Shown: positions 1-8,974 of the stretch, in pieces
How the letters are laid out: each line of letters begins with the position of its first letter
Numbering within the stretch: the stretch's first letter is position 1
DNA from: Ammoniphilus resinae
GTDB taxonomy: Bacteria; Bacillota; Bacilli; Aneurinibacillales; RAOX-1
Direction of reading: 5' to 3'
Length of the DNA stretch: 64,000 nt
Assembly: GCF_017873965.1 (NCBI RefSeq)
Contig: NZ_JAGGKT010000002.1
Location: 534,312-598,311 of the forward strand
Notes under the pieces: model-generated
Told to the model about the DNA's origin: nothing
Seen by the model: only the letters and a program-made list of their open reading frames with translations
The model's database searches: none
Position numbers and translations under genes: made by a program

Positions 1-242
1 CGTCTTCCATCAGAACATTGAATCGTCCCGCCGATTCTTAACTTGTTTGGCATATGAAAAAATGCATCCATTGTATTGGCAGGAATCTCATAAAACAGGT
101 TGGTTAATCCTCGAAGCAGGGTACTCTTCCCAGCTTCATTGCTTCCATAAAGAAGATGAAACGTTCGATTGGTATCTCCAAAGGAAATGCGGTAATCCGT
201 ATAACATCCGAAAGCCTCCAGATGGATTTCCTCGATTCTCAT
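1..242 (-). CDS. yhaN: YhaN-like AAA ATPase, N-terminal part (cut by window edge)
   Basis: Only the first 80 codons are inside the window. The protein opens with a beta strand, then a P-loop, GSNEAGKST, at residues 33-41, followed by LLRGL. This is the arrangement at the N terminus of SbcC/Rad50-like ATPases of the YhaN family. It starts 13 bases after the stop of the YhaO-like nuclease on the same strand, preceded by GGGGGT, so the two form an operon as in Bacillus subtilis, where YhaO/YhaN are thought to act like SbcD/SbcC on DNA ends. The coiled-coil and C-terminal ATPase half lie outside the window, so the assignment rests on the P-loop plus the neighbour. Confidence 0.85.
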   Translation of the reverse strand, partial: MRIEEIHLEAFGCYTDYRISFGDTNRTFHLLYGSNEAGKSTLLRGLTNLFYEIPANTMDAFFHMPNKLRIGGTIQCSDGR

Positions 243-255
243 GGGTTACCCCCTT

Positions 256-1494
256 CTATTTTAAAATCTGGGAAATAATGAGCTGCTCAATATCCTTCAA
301 TTGATTTTTAATGAAGCCCGTATCCTTAATCTCTTCGTTTTCTTCTTCAAAAAACTCAGGTGGAAGCTTTGCTCTTAATGGTTTAAGTTCCTCTACCAAT
401 TCTTCCAGAAGGACATCCTGTTCCCGTAACGATTCAATATAGGTTAAAAGATGTGCTAGTGGCGTGTTTCCCTCTAGCAAATCATCCAAATTTTCTACTG
501 GTTTTGTTTGAATTTTGATTTTTTCTACCCAAAGATGACCTAAGCTCGAATCGGTTGCTATCGCCCGAATACTATTTACCGTTTGTTCGATATCTTCATT
601 TAAATCCTGGTGCACAGGGGTGGACCCAGTGAGCACAATTCGCAAGGCTAACAAGCGTTGTTCTGCAGCCTGGATTCGTTCTCTTACGGCTTGGTTCACC
701 TGGTCATAGACTTCAGATAGTTCACTGGCATCCGTAATGTCCACTTCGCAAAGGTCCCAACGCAAAACATCTAAGGATCGATGTTCTATACTGAGTTCTT
801 CCTCTACGCGGATCAGTGAACACCCTTTATCCCCTGTTTCCTTTATGTGCCTTCCTTGTATATTCCCTGGAAAAAGGATCCATGGATTTTCACTGATTAA
901 TTCCCGCTTATGAATATGACCTAAGGCCCAATAGTCATACCCCTTATCGATCAGGTCTCCTACTGTACAAGGGGCATATGATTCATGTCCTTCACGACCG
1001 TTTAAACTAGTATGTAATAAGCCAATATTAAAATAACCTTCACAAGGCATTGGATATTGATAGACTAGATTCTCCGTGACTGATTGCATCGCAAAGCTCT
1101 GACCATGGATCGCAACCTTCAATGGCTCGATAAAATACGTTTGTGCCGATTCAAATGAAAATACATGGACATTCTCTGGCAACGGGATTTGCTTCGTGAT
1201 TCGGCTGGCTGCATCGTGATTGCCACGAATAAGATATACAGGGATGGAAGCTTCGCGAAGCCTTGACATTTGTTTTGCAAAGAATAGGCCGGTATTAAAA
1301 TCAGGCCAGTTTCCATCATACAAATCCCCTGCAATCAGAAGGAAATCGACTTCTTCCTCTAAACACAAGTCAACCAAACGAACAAATGCTTGACGTGAAG
1401 CACCGCGAATCGTTTCTACCGGTGCCCCCTCATAGCGTTCCAGCCCCCGAAGTGGACTGTCCAAATGGATATCGGCTGCATGAATAAATTTCAT
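256..1494 (-). CDS. yhaO: YhaO-like metallophosphoesterase (SbcD-type DNA nuclease)
   Basis: A 412-residue calcineurin-like phosphoesterase. The metal-binding motifs are in order: AADIHLDSPL (D8, H10), GDLYDG (56-61), GNHD (91-94), LLHTSL (159-164) and GHIHKRE (192-198). The C-terminal ~150 residues are charged and helical, the part that in SbcD/Mre11 proteins contacts the ATPase partner. Length matches B. subtilis YhaO (about 400). It is the upstream member of a yhaO-yhaN pair. The role, double-strand-end processing with a Rad50-like ATPase in the cytoplasm, is inferred from the family. The family call itself is secure. Confidence 0.93.
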   Translation of the reverse strand: MKFIHAADIHLDSPLRGLERYEGAPVETIRGASRQAFVRLVDLCLEEEVDFLLIAGDLYDGNWPDFNTGLFFAKQMSRLREASIPVYLIRGNHDAASRITKQIPLPENVHVFSFESAQTYFIEPLKVAIHGQSFAMQSVTENLVYQYPMPCEGYFNIGLLHTSLNGREGHESYAPCTVGDLIDKGYDYWALGHIHKRELISENPWILFPGNIQGRHIKETGDKGCSLIRVEEELSIEHRSLDVLRWDLCEVDITDASELSEVYDQVNQAVRERIQAAEQRLLALRIVLTGSTPVHQDLNEDIEQTVNSIRAIATDSSLGHLWVEKIKIQTKPVENLDDLLEGNTPLAHLLTYIESLREQDVLLEELVEELKPLRAKLPPEFFEEENEEIKDTGFIKNQLKDIEQLIISQILK

Positions 1495-1569
1495 TGGCCC
1501 CTCCTAGTACGAATTTATAGCACACGAACATTTATTCCTATTATAACATAGTGAATCACTGTAGAAAAC

Positions 1570-1618
1570 AAAAAAAGACCAGCCTTATCTAGATTCTAGA
1601 ACTGGCCAATCTTTTTTT
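1570..1618 (-). terminator. Hairpin terminator of the TRAP binding protein gene
   Basis: An imperfect stem (AGACCAG against CTGGC..TCT) with an inner TCTAGA-T-TCTAGA repeat, flanked by A-runs on one side and T-runs on the other. It lies 6 bases beyond the stop codon of the minus-strand dctP at 1624 and may also serve transcription from the other side. Confidence 0.7.
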
Positions 1619-1623
1619 CCTTA

Positions 1624-2688
1624 TTAACGTAACTTTTCTACTTCCTCAAACATTTGTTTCACTAAATCTTCGCCAAGTTCTTTGGAATACTTATCAATAA
1701 CAGGCTTAATTGCCTCTTGAATTCTTGCTTTTTCTTCAGGGGATACTTCGTTAACCTGCATCCCGGCTGCCTTCAGATTCTCCAATGATTTAACATTTTG
1801 TTCACGATTCAACTGACGCTCAACTTTTCCCGCTTCCTTTGCAGCATCTTGCAAAATTTGCTTTTCCTCGTCAGAAAGCTTATCCCAGAATGGCTTTCCA
1901 GCCAAGAAAATAAATGGCGTATAGACGTGGTTTGTCACGCTTAAATAGGTCTGAACCTCATTAAATTTATTAGATTCAATCGTTGGAAACGGGTTTTCCT
2001 GTCCATCAATCGCCTTGCTTTCCATTGCTGTAAATACTTCAGAGAACGCCATCGGTGTTGGGTTGGCACCTAATTGCTTAAATACATCCAAATGGACCTG
2101 GTTTTGCATCGTTCGAATTTTCAACCCTTCAAAATCCTCAAGCTTGGCCACAGGATGCTTACTATTGGTCAAGTTACGGAATCCATTTTCCCAATAAGCG
2201 AGACCAATCCATCCCTGTTCTGGCAGTTTATCGAGGACCGCTTGCCCAACCGGACCATCCAAAACAGCATCTGCTTCTTCTCCCGTATTAAAAACGAACG
2301 GAAAGTCAAAAATTCCAAATTCTTTTACTGTCGGCGCGAGTGGTGAAGTAGATATGACAGTCAGCTCCTGTAACCCACCTTTGAGTGCTTCTGCCATCTT
2401 TTGATCATCACCAAGGGTATTACTATAGAATAGGTCTACCTTAATTTTTCCGGCTGTTTTTTCTTCGACAATTTCTTTGAACTTTCTAGCACCAAACGCT
2501 TCTGGGTGATCTTCGTTTAGTCCAATTCCCAATTTAATTTTACGGTCTTGGATCCCACTCGCTGTATCATTGCCCGATGCTGGTTGTGCTGAAGTTTTGT
2601 CGTCTTGTCCGCCTCCGCAGCCGACAGCAGTAACTAGCAAACTAGAAATAACCAAGAACGAAGCAAGTTTTCTACCCTTTTTTAACAT
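1624..2688 (-). CDS. dctP: TRAP transporter solute-binding lipoprotein (DctP family), orphan
   Basis: A 354-residue DctP-type extracytoplasmic binding protein. A lipoprotein signal peptide ends in the lipobox TAVGC (Cys24). The family core is clear: a first lobe beginning KIKLGIGLNEDHPEAFGA, the conserved LKIRTMQNQVHLDVFKQLGA segment that carries the carboxylate-binding Arg, and FSEVFTAMESKAIDGQENP. No dctQ or dctM gene lies beside it, so it must borrow membrane subunits from elsewhere or belong to a scattered system. It is divergent from an L-lactate-type permease, hinting at a small organic acid ligand, but the ligand cannot be read from sequence. It has its own terminator. Confidence 0.9.
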   Translation of the reverse strand: MLKKGRKLASFLVISSLLVTAVGCGGGQDDKTSAQPASGNDTASGIQDRKIKLGIGLNEDHPEAFGARKFKEIVEEKTAGKIKVDLFYSNTLGDDQKMAEALKGGLQELTVISTSPLAPTVKEFGIFDFPFVFNTGEEADAVLDGPVGQAVLDKLPEQGWIGLAYWENGFRNLTNSKHPVAKLEDFEGLKIRTMQNQVHLDVFKQLGANPTPMAFSEVFTAMESKAIDGQENPFPTIESNKFNEVQTYLSVTNHVYTPFIFLAGKPFWDKLSDEEKQILQDAAKEAGKVERQLNREQNVKSLENLKAAGMQVNEVSPEEKARIQEAIKPVIDKYSKELGEDLVKQMFEEVEKLR

Positions 2689-2826
2689 GTTCCCTTTTCC
2701 CCCAAAGATATATATTTATTTAAATTCAGTCCCGTCACAAGATTCGTATACTTGTCGACAACAATCAGTATAATTGAAATTATATAATATGTAAATGTTT
2801 TTATTTACTTAATTGTATGTGATTTC

Positions 2827-2855
2827 TTGACTAGTTCTATTTTCAGAATTACTAT
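2827..2855 (+). promoter_or_regulatory. Sigma-A promoter of the lactate permease gene
   Basis: TTGACT, a 17-base spacer and TACTAT, sitting 29 bases before the TTG start of the permease. Both hexamers match the vegetative consensus at five of six or four of six positions and the spacing is ideal. Confidence 0.7.
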
Positions 2856-2883
2856 GTAAAATATTACGTCAGGAGGGATTCCC

Positions 2884-4377
2884 TTGGAAATCTGGATCGC
2901 TTTATCACCTGTTTTACTCATTTTTATTCTCCTTTTCGTTCTTAAACAATCCTCGGTACGGGCAAGTTTATGGGGGCTTTTATTTGTCGTGCTAATTACT
3001 TCTTTCGTCTCATCATTCCATCTGGATTTAGCACAGATGGGATCATCCATCATCAAAGGAACCCTCATTTCCGCTATTGTTGCCTATGTACTTCTCTTTG
3101 GGATTCTCCTCTTTCATTTGATGAACGAAATGGGATCGATCAAGGCGATTGCCTCCTTCATCTCGCAAATTACTCCTGACCCTATCCAGCAAGTTATCCT
3201 TTTAGTGATTGCTTTTTCCCCGTTTGTTGAATCGGTTAGTGGATTTGGCATTGCGATTATTGTGGTGGCACCTATACTGATTGAGTTAGGATGGTCTCCC
3301 AAAAAGGCAACGATATTGTCTTTACTTGGATTAAGCGCGGTACCTTGGGGGGCATTAGCAACTGGGAGTGTCGTTGGAGCATCCCTTATTGGGATACCGT
3401 TGCAGCAATTAGGCATGGGAACAGCCATATTGACAGCGCCTACCTTTTTCTACTTTGCCATACTTGTCGTTTCTATCGCAGGAGGCTGGGGAGAGGTAAA
3501 AAGGAAAGGATGCGAATTATTTCTGGTGTGCGGAACTCTTGCTCTGGGCATCTGGTGGTTTAGTGCCGAAGTTAGTGTGGAATTAGCCGGTGTGCTAGGT
3601 GCTTCGGCAGCAATGGCCGTGCAGATTCTGTGGATTCAATTTTCCAATAGAAAGATTAAGCACACAGAATCACACTCCCAATCGTCTGCTGCTTTGGGTG
3701 ACCAACAATCCATTGCGAGGGCCATATTCCCTTATCTGTTTTTAATCATCGTTCTGTTAGTATCTCGGTTGATCCCACCTGTTGAGGAATATTTGCTATC
3801 GACATTCGTGATCGATTTACCGAATTACTCGTTTCAACTTTCGTTGATGTATTCACCAGGATTCTCAATCCTGCTAACCTGTGTTTTCACGGTCTTGTTC
3901 TATAAAATTCCCAAGCAGGTTATGAAAAAAGCCGGTATTCTTACGATGAAACAATGGATTCCTGTTACTCTTTCAACCATTGGATTCGTGGCTATTTCCG
4001 AAATTATGTCCAATGCCGGAATGATCACTATGTTGGCTAACACCTCGGCCGCAACGTTTGGATCGGCTTTTCTGGTGTTGTCTCCCCTCATTGGGGGAAC
4101 CGGAGGCTTTTTAACAGGGAGCAATACGGGATCGAACGCGATGTTCATAAAACTTCAGGCCCAGACTGCCGGGCAATTGGGCCTCCCACCAGACTTATTT
4201 GCTTATGCCCAAAACGCGAGTGCCTCCCATATGACAATGGCCTCCCCTTCCCGTGTTCTACTAGGGGTTTCTGTTACAGGTGTTCATAAGGAGGAAAGCA
4301 ATATTCTAAAGGTCATTGCGCTGATTGCCTGTGGCTCCTTGCTTGTAATTTTGGGAGGAATCCTTATTCTATATTAG
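2884..4377 (+). CDS. lctP: L-lactate permease family transporter (LctP/GlcA)
   Basis: A 497-residue polytopic membrane protein with about 12-13 hydrophobic segments. The LctP family hallmarks are present: a middle segment with FVESVSGFGIAI near residue 120, GLSAVPWGALATG, and a C-terminal GGTGGFLTGSNTGSNAMF followed by ASPSRVLLG. Members import L-lactate, D-lactate or glycolate with protons. Start is TTG at 2884, chosen because AGGAGGG lies 6 bases upstream and there is no nearer ATG in frame. It converges on and overlaps by 14 bases the dehydrogenase gene on the other strand. Lactate versus glycolate cannot be decided from sequence. Confidence 0.92.
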   Translation: MEIWIALSPVLLIFILLFVLKQSSVRASLWGLLFVVLITSFVSSFHLDLAQMGSSIIKGTLISAIVAYVLLFGILLFHLMNEMGSIKAIASFISQITPDPIQQVILLVIAFSPFVESVSGFGIAIIVVAPILIELGWSPKKATILSLLGLSAVPWGALATGSVVGASLIGIPLQQLGMGTAILTAPTFFYFAILVVSIAGGWGEVKRKGCELFLVCGTLALGIWWFSAEVSVELAGVLGASAAMAVQILWIQFSNRKIKHTESHSQSSAALGDQQSIARAIFPYLFLIIVLLVSRLIPPVEEYLLSTFVIDLPNYSFQLSLMYSPGFSILLTCVFTVLFYKIPKQVMKKAGILTMKQWIPVTLSTIGFVAISEIMSNAGMITMLANTSAATFGSAFLVLSPLIGGTGGFLTGSNTGSNAMFIKLQAQTAGQLGLPPDLFAYAQNASASHMTMASPSRVLLGVSVTGVHKEESNILKVIALIACGSLLVILGGILILY

Positions 4378-5344
4378 AAGGGGCAGGATTCACCAAATGT
4401 TTAGGTTTTTTCCCCTGCAACCCATCGATGAGGTTCGCCGCGGCCAGCTCAGCCATCCTCATTCTCGTTTGGATGCTGGCGCTGCCAATGTGTGGAAGAG
4501 CCACCACTTGTGGTAGCGATAATAGAGGATGGTTCAAGGGAACTGGTTCCTCTTCAAATACATCCAAACCGGCAGCCCAGATCTTATGGCCAACCAATGC
4601 CTCATATAAAGCATCCTCATTTACCACACCGCCCCGCGAGGTATTGATGAGGGTCGCTGTTTTTTTCATCCATGAAAGCTGCTCTCGATCAATTAAGTTT
4701 CTTGTTTCTGGTGTATAAGGGGTTAGTACACAAACAAAATCGGATTGGCGCAGCAAGGTTTCAAAATCCGTATAGATCACCCCAAGCTGCTTCTCGGCTT
4801 CCATGTTTCTGCTCCGGTTATTGTAGAGAATATTCATCCCAAATCCAACAGCCCTTCTTGCAACCGCCTCGCCAATTCGCCCCATACCGATGATTCCAAG
4901 TGTAGTCCCATAAACATCCTGACCCGTAAGCTGAAAGGGCGACCATGTTTGCCATTTTCCATTTTTTAAATAAGTGGACGATTCCACGATCCTTCTCGCT
5001 GTTGCCATTAATAACGCAAAAGTAAGATCCGCTGTCGTTTCCGTTAAAACACCTGGGGTATTCGTCACCATGATTCCCTTCTTAGAAGCTGCTGCCACAT
5101 CAATGTTATTGTAGCCTACAGCCATATTGCTAATAATTTTCAATCGATCGGCCCCCAGCAGGAGCTTTTCTTCTATTGTTTCTGTTAACAAGCATAAAAT
5201 TCCATCAGCTTGCTCAAGTTCTTTTTCTAATCTTTCCTGTGGCACAGGAACCTCTTCTTCCTCCCACATGGAGACCTTGGCAACCTGTTCGATTTTTTCT
5301 ACAATGGGATCTGGTAATGACCTGGTGATAAATACGCTATACAT
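4364..5344 (-). CDS. D-2-hydroxyacid dehydrogenase (glyoxylate/hydroxypyruvate reductase type)
   Basis: A 326-residue NAD(P)-dependent D-isomer-specific 2-hydroxyacid dehydrogenase. The nucleotide-binding motif GMGRIG is at about 153-158, and the catalytic set is intact: Arg237 in NTSRGGVVNE, Glu266 in DVFEEEP and His285 in LPHIGSAS. The pattern with GLDVFEEEP is typical of glycerate dehydrogenase/glyoxylate reductase. Start M at 5344 is preferred over 5353 because AAAGGA is 8 bases upstream. With a lactate/glycolate-type permease on the opposite strand, a role in glyoxylate-glycolate or hydroxypyruvate turnover is plausible, but the exact substrate is not determined. Confidence 0.9.
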   Translation of the reverse strand: MYSVFITRSLPDPIVEKIEQVAKVSMWEEEEVPVPQERLEKELEQADGILCLLTETIEEKLLLGADRLKIISNMAVGYNNIDVAAASKKGIMVTNTPGVLTETTADLTFALLMATARRIVESSTYLKNGKWQTWSPFQLTGQDVYGTTLGIIGMGRIGEAVARRAVGFGMNILYNNRSRNMEAEKQLGVIYTDFETLLRQSDFVCVLTPYTPETRNLIDREQLSWMKKTATLINTSRGGVVNEDALYEALVGHKIWAAGLDVFEEEPVPLNHPLLSLPQVVALPHIGSASIQTRMRMAELAAANLIDGLQGKKPKHLVNPAPSNIE

Positions 5345-5432
5345 CCCATACATCCTTTCTAGAGTTGTATGATCCTAGTATATGCCTAGACCTTGACAAC
5401 AACTACAAAGGAAGTCTCTTAGCCAAAAAGGG

Positions 5433-6074
5433 TTAACCCTTCAGATTCTGTAAATGATCCAGACAGCGCCTGGCTGTTGTCATTGGACCTGTTAGAATTG
5501 GCACAGAGGACTGAATTTGTTTGGCAACATGGGCCATGCTATATTGCGATAGGACGATCGCTTCGACTTTTCCATCCAATTCCACGATCATTTCGCGAAT
5601 CAACGCATCATGTTCTTCCATTCTCCCCTCGAAGAGCAGACGCACAGCATCCGAATTTACAATCGATTCAATCTGAAGGTGCGGATTTTTCTCTACTAAA
5701 TAATTTTTCAAAACAACAGGCGTCTCCTTAACCGTAGAGATCAGTCCTATTTTTTGATAGGCTAAAGCCTCATCCAGCATCGCCTCATCTGAACGAAACA
5801 GTTTCTCTTCATGCAGCGGCTGCAATATTTTTGTTACATCATTAAACGCTGAACAGGTTAGTTGGATGGCATCTACCTTTGACTCCGTTGCCATCTGCAA
5901 CAGCTTGGAAAAACGCTGAATAATCGGTACAGTTAATTTTCCTTGCTCTTGAACCATAGGAAGCAGTCCAGTATCCATGAAGTGCAGCAGTGTAACCTCA
6001 GGTGCAACCTCGCGAAATGCTTCTTCTATTGGCGTAACCGAGGCAGTCATGGCATGGATTAACGCTAGTTTCAT
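5433..6074 (-). CDS. Asp/Glu racemase superfamily protein
   Basis: A 213-residue protein of the aspartate/glutamate/hydantoin racemase superfamily. It starts MKLALIHAMTASVTPIEEAF, and holds the first Cys-containing active-site loop as QLTCSAF (near residue 80). The second loop that carries the partner Cys in true racemases reads VLSQYSMAHV here, with Ser in place of Cys. The loss of one of the two catalytic Cys suggests it is not a standard two-base racemase and may act more like arylmalonate decarboxylase or maleate isomerase relatives. It sits 80 bases after the dehydrogenase start region in the same direction. Function stays open. Confidence 0.75.
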   Translation of the reverse strand: MKLALIHAMTASVTPIEEAFREVAPEVTLLHFMDTGLLPMVQEQGKLTVPIIQRFSKLLQMATESKVDAIQLTCSAFNDVTKILQPLHEEKLFRSDEAMLDEALAYQKIGLISTVKETPVVLKNYLVEKNPHLQIESIVNSDAVRLLFEGRMEEHDALIREMIVELDGKVEAIVLSQYSMAHVAKQIQSSVPILTGPMTTARRCLDHLQNLKG

Positions 6075-6176
6075 CAACCTAATCACCCTTTTTTATTTGA
6101 TTAATATCAACTGCTTGACCTTATGATTGTAAAAAAGGTATAGTACAGTAAAAATTTAGGACAGGAATAGAAAACG

Positions 6177-7001
6177 ATGATCTACCATATAACCTATATT
6201 TCTAACGGGCTAAGTGTAAAAGGTTATTTGGGAATCCCAAATAACTTTAACCTTCCCATTAAAAAATTAGAAGAAATACCGCAATTGCAGTTTCCCATTA
6301 CAGTGTTTACACAATCTATTATACAGGAACAAGAGCAACTTAGTTGGGCAGAATTTCCAGCTATTTTATACTGTCGAGGAGGAATGGGCAGCTTTGGACG
6401 TGTGAAAACCCATTGGATTGAGACTTTTTGTTCGATGGGATACGTTGTCTTGGCTCCCTCTTACCGAGGGAACGAAGGGGGGGAAGGACGAGATGAATTT
6501 GGTGGAGCTGATACCGAGGATGTTCTAAGTGCCTATCATCTTTTACAGAATCTACCCTTTGTCAATCCAGAGCATATCTCCATGATGGGTTTTTCTAGAG
6601 GGGCCATTAACGCTGTACAAGCTTCCGTTCAGCTCCCACTGCTTCATAAATTAATTCTGTGGAGTGGCGTTTCCGACTTGTCGCAAACATATGAGGAACG
6701 AAAGGATTTAAGAAGAATGCTAAAGCGCGTGCTTCACGGGACACCTGCTAGGAATCCACAAGCATACCAACAGCGCTCCCCCATTCGGCTGGCTGAAGAC
6801 ATTCCTTGTCCGGTGCTCATCATTCACGGGACGAAAGACCAGCAGGTTGATTATAGCCACGGACTTCATATGTATCAAAAGTTGAAAGAGCTGGGAAAGA
6901 AGGTAGACTTGCATACTTATGAGGAGCAGGGGCATTTATTTCCCTACTCGATTCACGAACTGGCATCCAAACGCTTAATACAATGGATTGAAAAAGGCTG
7001 A
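6177..7001 (+). CDS. Alpha/beta hydrolase of the prolyl-oligopeptidase (S9-like) group
   Basis: A 274-residue alpha/beta hydrolase. The nucleophile elbow GFSRGA is at 138-143 (Ser140), the acid is in HGTKDQQVDY, and the catalytic His is in EEQGHLF near the C terminus. The segment PSYRGNEGGEGRDEFGGADTEDV before the elbow is typical of S9 peptidase-like proteins, but the beta-propeller domain of true acylaminoacyl peptidases is missing, so it is a stand-alone catalytic domain. No signal peptide, so it is probably cytoplasmic. It converges on dps, with a large inverted repeat between them. Substrate unknown. Confidence 0.88.
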   Translation: MIYHITYISNGLSVKGYLGIPNNFNLPIKKLEEIPQLQFPITVFTQSIIQEQEQLSWAEFPAILYCRGGMGSFGRVKTHWIETFCSMGYVVLAPSYRGNEGGEGRDEFGGADTEDVLSAYHLLQNLPFVNPEHISMMGFSRGAINAVQASVQLPLLHKLILWSGVSDLSQTYEERKDLRRMLKRVLHGTPARNPQAYQQRSPIRLAEDIPCPVLIIHGTKDQQVDYSHGLHMYQKLKELGKKVDLHTYEEQGHLFPYSIHELASKRLIQWIEKG

Positions 7002-7040
7002 TTTACTAAAGGTGGTTTTCCAACCTTTCATAGATCAGCC
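6996..7040. terminator. Two-step inverted repeat between convergent genes
   Basis: GGCTGAT...ATCAGCC encloses a second stem AAAGGTGG-TTTT-CCAACCTTT. The outer arm begins inside the last codons of the hydrolase. It is placed where both convergent genes end, but T-runs are poor, so it may be a weak bidirectional terminator. Confidence 0.5.
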
Positions 7041-7047
7041 CCACTTC

Positions 7048-7482
7048 CTATTTCCCAAGAAAAGAATTCAACATCCAAACATGCTTTTCTAAGCTTGAAT
7101 GGATAGCCAAAAACATATCCCCAGTCGTTTCGTCATTCGAAGACGCTGCAAGTTCCATCCCCGCTTTTAATTCCGAAATCATCTTTGTGAAGTCATTAAC
7201 AGTAGCTTGTACCATTTCCGTTGGTGATTCATTCCCTGTAGCCTCCTGAATGGAAGCAAGCTCCATGCACCCTTTCATCGTAGCAATCGGTTTTCCGCCC
7301 AGTGATAGTAACCGTTCTGCCAATTCGTCAATATGCTGTGCCGCTTCATTATAGAATTCCTCGAATTTAGCATGGAGTGTGAAAAATTGCTCACCTGTCA
7401 CATACCAGTGAAAATTATGCAGTTTGATGTACATGACACTCCAATTTGCCACTTGTTTATTAAGCATATCGGTTATATTCAA
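7048..7482 (-). CDS. dps: Dps family DNA-protecting ferritin-like protein
   Basis: A 144-residue Dps/MrgA-type protein. The ferroxidase ligands occur at the spacing expected for Dps dodecamers: His25 ([10 protein letters not shown]), His37, Asp52 and Glu56 ([12 protein letters not shown]). Dps proteins store iron at subunit interfaces using hydrogen peroxide and bind or shield DNA during starvation and oxidative stress. The N-terminal basic tail of E. coli Dps is absent, as in many Bacillus homologues, so DNA binding is uncertain. Single gene, divergent from the aminopeptidase. No clear PerR box was seen in the upstream 130 bases. Confidence 0.93.
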   Translation of the reverse strand: MNITDMLNKQVANWSVMYIKLHNFHWYVTGEQFFTLHAKFEEFYNEAAQHIDELAERLLSLGGKPIATMKGCMELASIQEATGNESPTEMVQATVNDFTKMISELKAGMELAASSNDETTGDMFLAIHSSLEKHVWMLNSFLGK

Positions 7483-7616
7483 TCGGAAACACCCCTTGTG
7501 ATATTTTCAGGGATAGTTTTTCCGGTGTGGAAAAGAATTACTCTTTCATTTTAAAATCTTCCTGCCCATATGGTAAAATTATACTGCAGAAAACGATACC
7601 ATTGAGGAGGATTCCT

Positions 7617-8849
7617 ATGACCCCATTTATCAAGCAATTAGATCGCTATGCTGAATTAGCAGTCCGTGTGGGAGTGAATGTTCAACCAGGTCAAACTTTA
7701 GTTGTAACGGCCCCCTTGACTTCGGTCGATTTCGTTCGAATGGTTGCTCGAAAAGCCTATGAAGCGGGTGCTAAAAATGTACATTTTGAATGGAACGATG
7801 ATGAATTAACAAGAATCAAATACGACATGGCTCCAAATGAGGCCTTTAAAGAGTTTCCAGCGTGGCGAGCCAAAGGGTTTGAAGAAATGGCGGAAAATGG
7901 CGCTGCTTTCCTTTCGATAATTGCCTCCAATCCAGACTTATTAAAAGGGGTGGATCCCGAGCGGATTTCCAATGCGAACAAAGCATCTGGACAAGCTATG
8001 CAAGGATTTCGAAGTTACGCCATGGCAGATAAAATAAGCTGGTCTGTGATCGCCGTCCCTTCACCAGCTTGGGCTGCCAAGGTGTTCCCTGATTTGGATG
8101 AAACGAAGGCAGTTGAAGCTCTCTGGGAAGCGATTTTTAAGGCAACCAGAACGGATCTAGATGATCCAGTTGGGGCCTGGAAAGATCATACCTCCACCTT
8201 GGATGATAAAGCAAAGTTCTTAAACGATAAGAGATATCGGTATTTACACTATGAAGCACCAGGAACAAAACTATCCATTGAGCTTCCCGCGAAACATTTA
8301 TGGGTAAGTGGCGGCAGTGTAAATGAAAAAGGAACCACTTTTGTCGCGAATATGCCGACGGAAGAGGTATTTACAACGCCTCTGCGCGGTGGAGTCAACG
8401 GGGTCGTATCAAGCACCAAGCCTTTGAATTATGGAGGAAATTTGATTGAGAATTTTTCGCTTACCTTTGAAAATGGAAAAATTGTCGACTACACCGCTGA
8501 AAGTGGCTACGAGACCCTAAAACGGCTGGTCGAAACCGATGAAGGCTCGCAATATCTAGGTGAGGTAGCTTTGGTCCCACACCAATCGCCAATCTCAAAC
8601 ACGAATCTTATTTTCTTTAATACATTGTTTGATGAAAATGCCTCCTGCCATTTGGCAATCGGGAATGCCTATGCATTTTGCCTCGAGGGTGGAAAAAGCA
8701 TGTCTAAAGATGAACTTGCGGAAAATGGTTTAAACGCAAGTATAACGCATGTAGATTTCATGATTGGTTCTGCGGAATTAAATATTGACGGGGAAACTGC
8801 AGACGGGAAAAGAGAGGCGTTATTCCGAAAAGGAAATTGGGCAATTTAG
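7617..8849 (+). CDS. M29 family metallo-aminopeptidase (AmpS/PepS type)
   Basis: A 410-residue thermophilic-type aminopeptidase (peptidase family M29). It begins MTPFIKQLDRYAELAVRVGVN, the standard N terminus of AmpS/PepS proteins. The metal-binding half shows LGEVALVPHQSPIS, NTLFDENASCHLAIGNAY and THVDFMIGS, which supply the Glu, His and Asp ligands. Start is ATG at 7617 with GAGGAGG 6 bases upstream. The frame is open further upstream but without a ribosome site. These enzymes release N-terminal residues from small peptides in the cytoplasm. A more distant relative of the same fold is encoded at 31898. It appears monocistronic, followed by a repeat element. Confidence 0.93.
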   Translation: MTPFIKQLDRYAELAVRVGVNVQPGQTLVVTAPLTSVDFVRMVARKAYEAGAKNVHFEWNDDELTRIKYDMAPNEAFKEFPAWRAKGFEEMAENGAAFLSIIASNPDLLKGVDPERISNANKASGQAMQGFRSYAMADKISWSVIAVPSPAWAAKVFPDLDETKAVEALWEAIFKATRTDLDDPVGAWKDHTSTLDDKAKFLNDKRYRYLHYEAPGTKLSIELPAKHLWVSGGSVNEKGTTFVANMPTEEVFTTPLRGGVNGVVSSTKPLNYGGNLIENFSLTFENGKIVDYTAESGYETLKRLVETDEGSQYLGEVALVPHQSPISNTNLIFFNTLFDENASCHLAIGNAYAFCLEGGKSMSKDELAENGLNASITHVDFMIGSAELNIDGETADGKREALFRKGNWAI

Positions 8850-8866
8850 AAAACTTGTAGATTTGA

Positions 8867-8958
8867 AGTCAGACCTCTGCCATAATTTATCGAATAGGCT
8901 CTAACTCATAAAATTATAAGAGTTTTTGATTCGACAAATCCCCGACAGAGGTCTGACT
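8867..8958. repeat. REP/MITE-like palindromic element, copy 1
   Basis: Outer perfect 13-base arms AGTCAGACCTCTG / CAGAGGTCTGACT enclose inner arms ATTTATCGAAT / ATTCGACAAAT. A related element with the same nested plan (GGTCAGACC outside, TCGAAT/ATTCGA inside) is at 62117-62218. It lies between convergent genes and could fold into a long hairpin. Confidence 0.6.
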
Positions 8959-8974
8959 CCTTCATCAAGTAGAC

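Noticed and set aside
2752..2761. TTGTCGACAA palindrome between dctP and lctP as a regulator site
   Set aside because: Ten bases only, does not fit TGGT-N3-ACCA, no regulator beside it. Could be chance.
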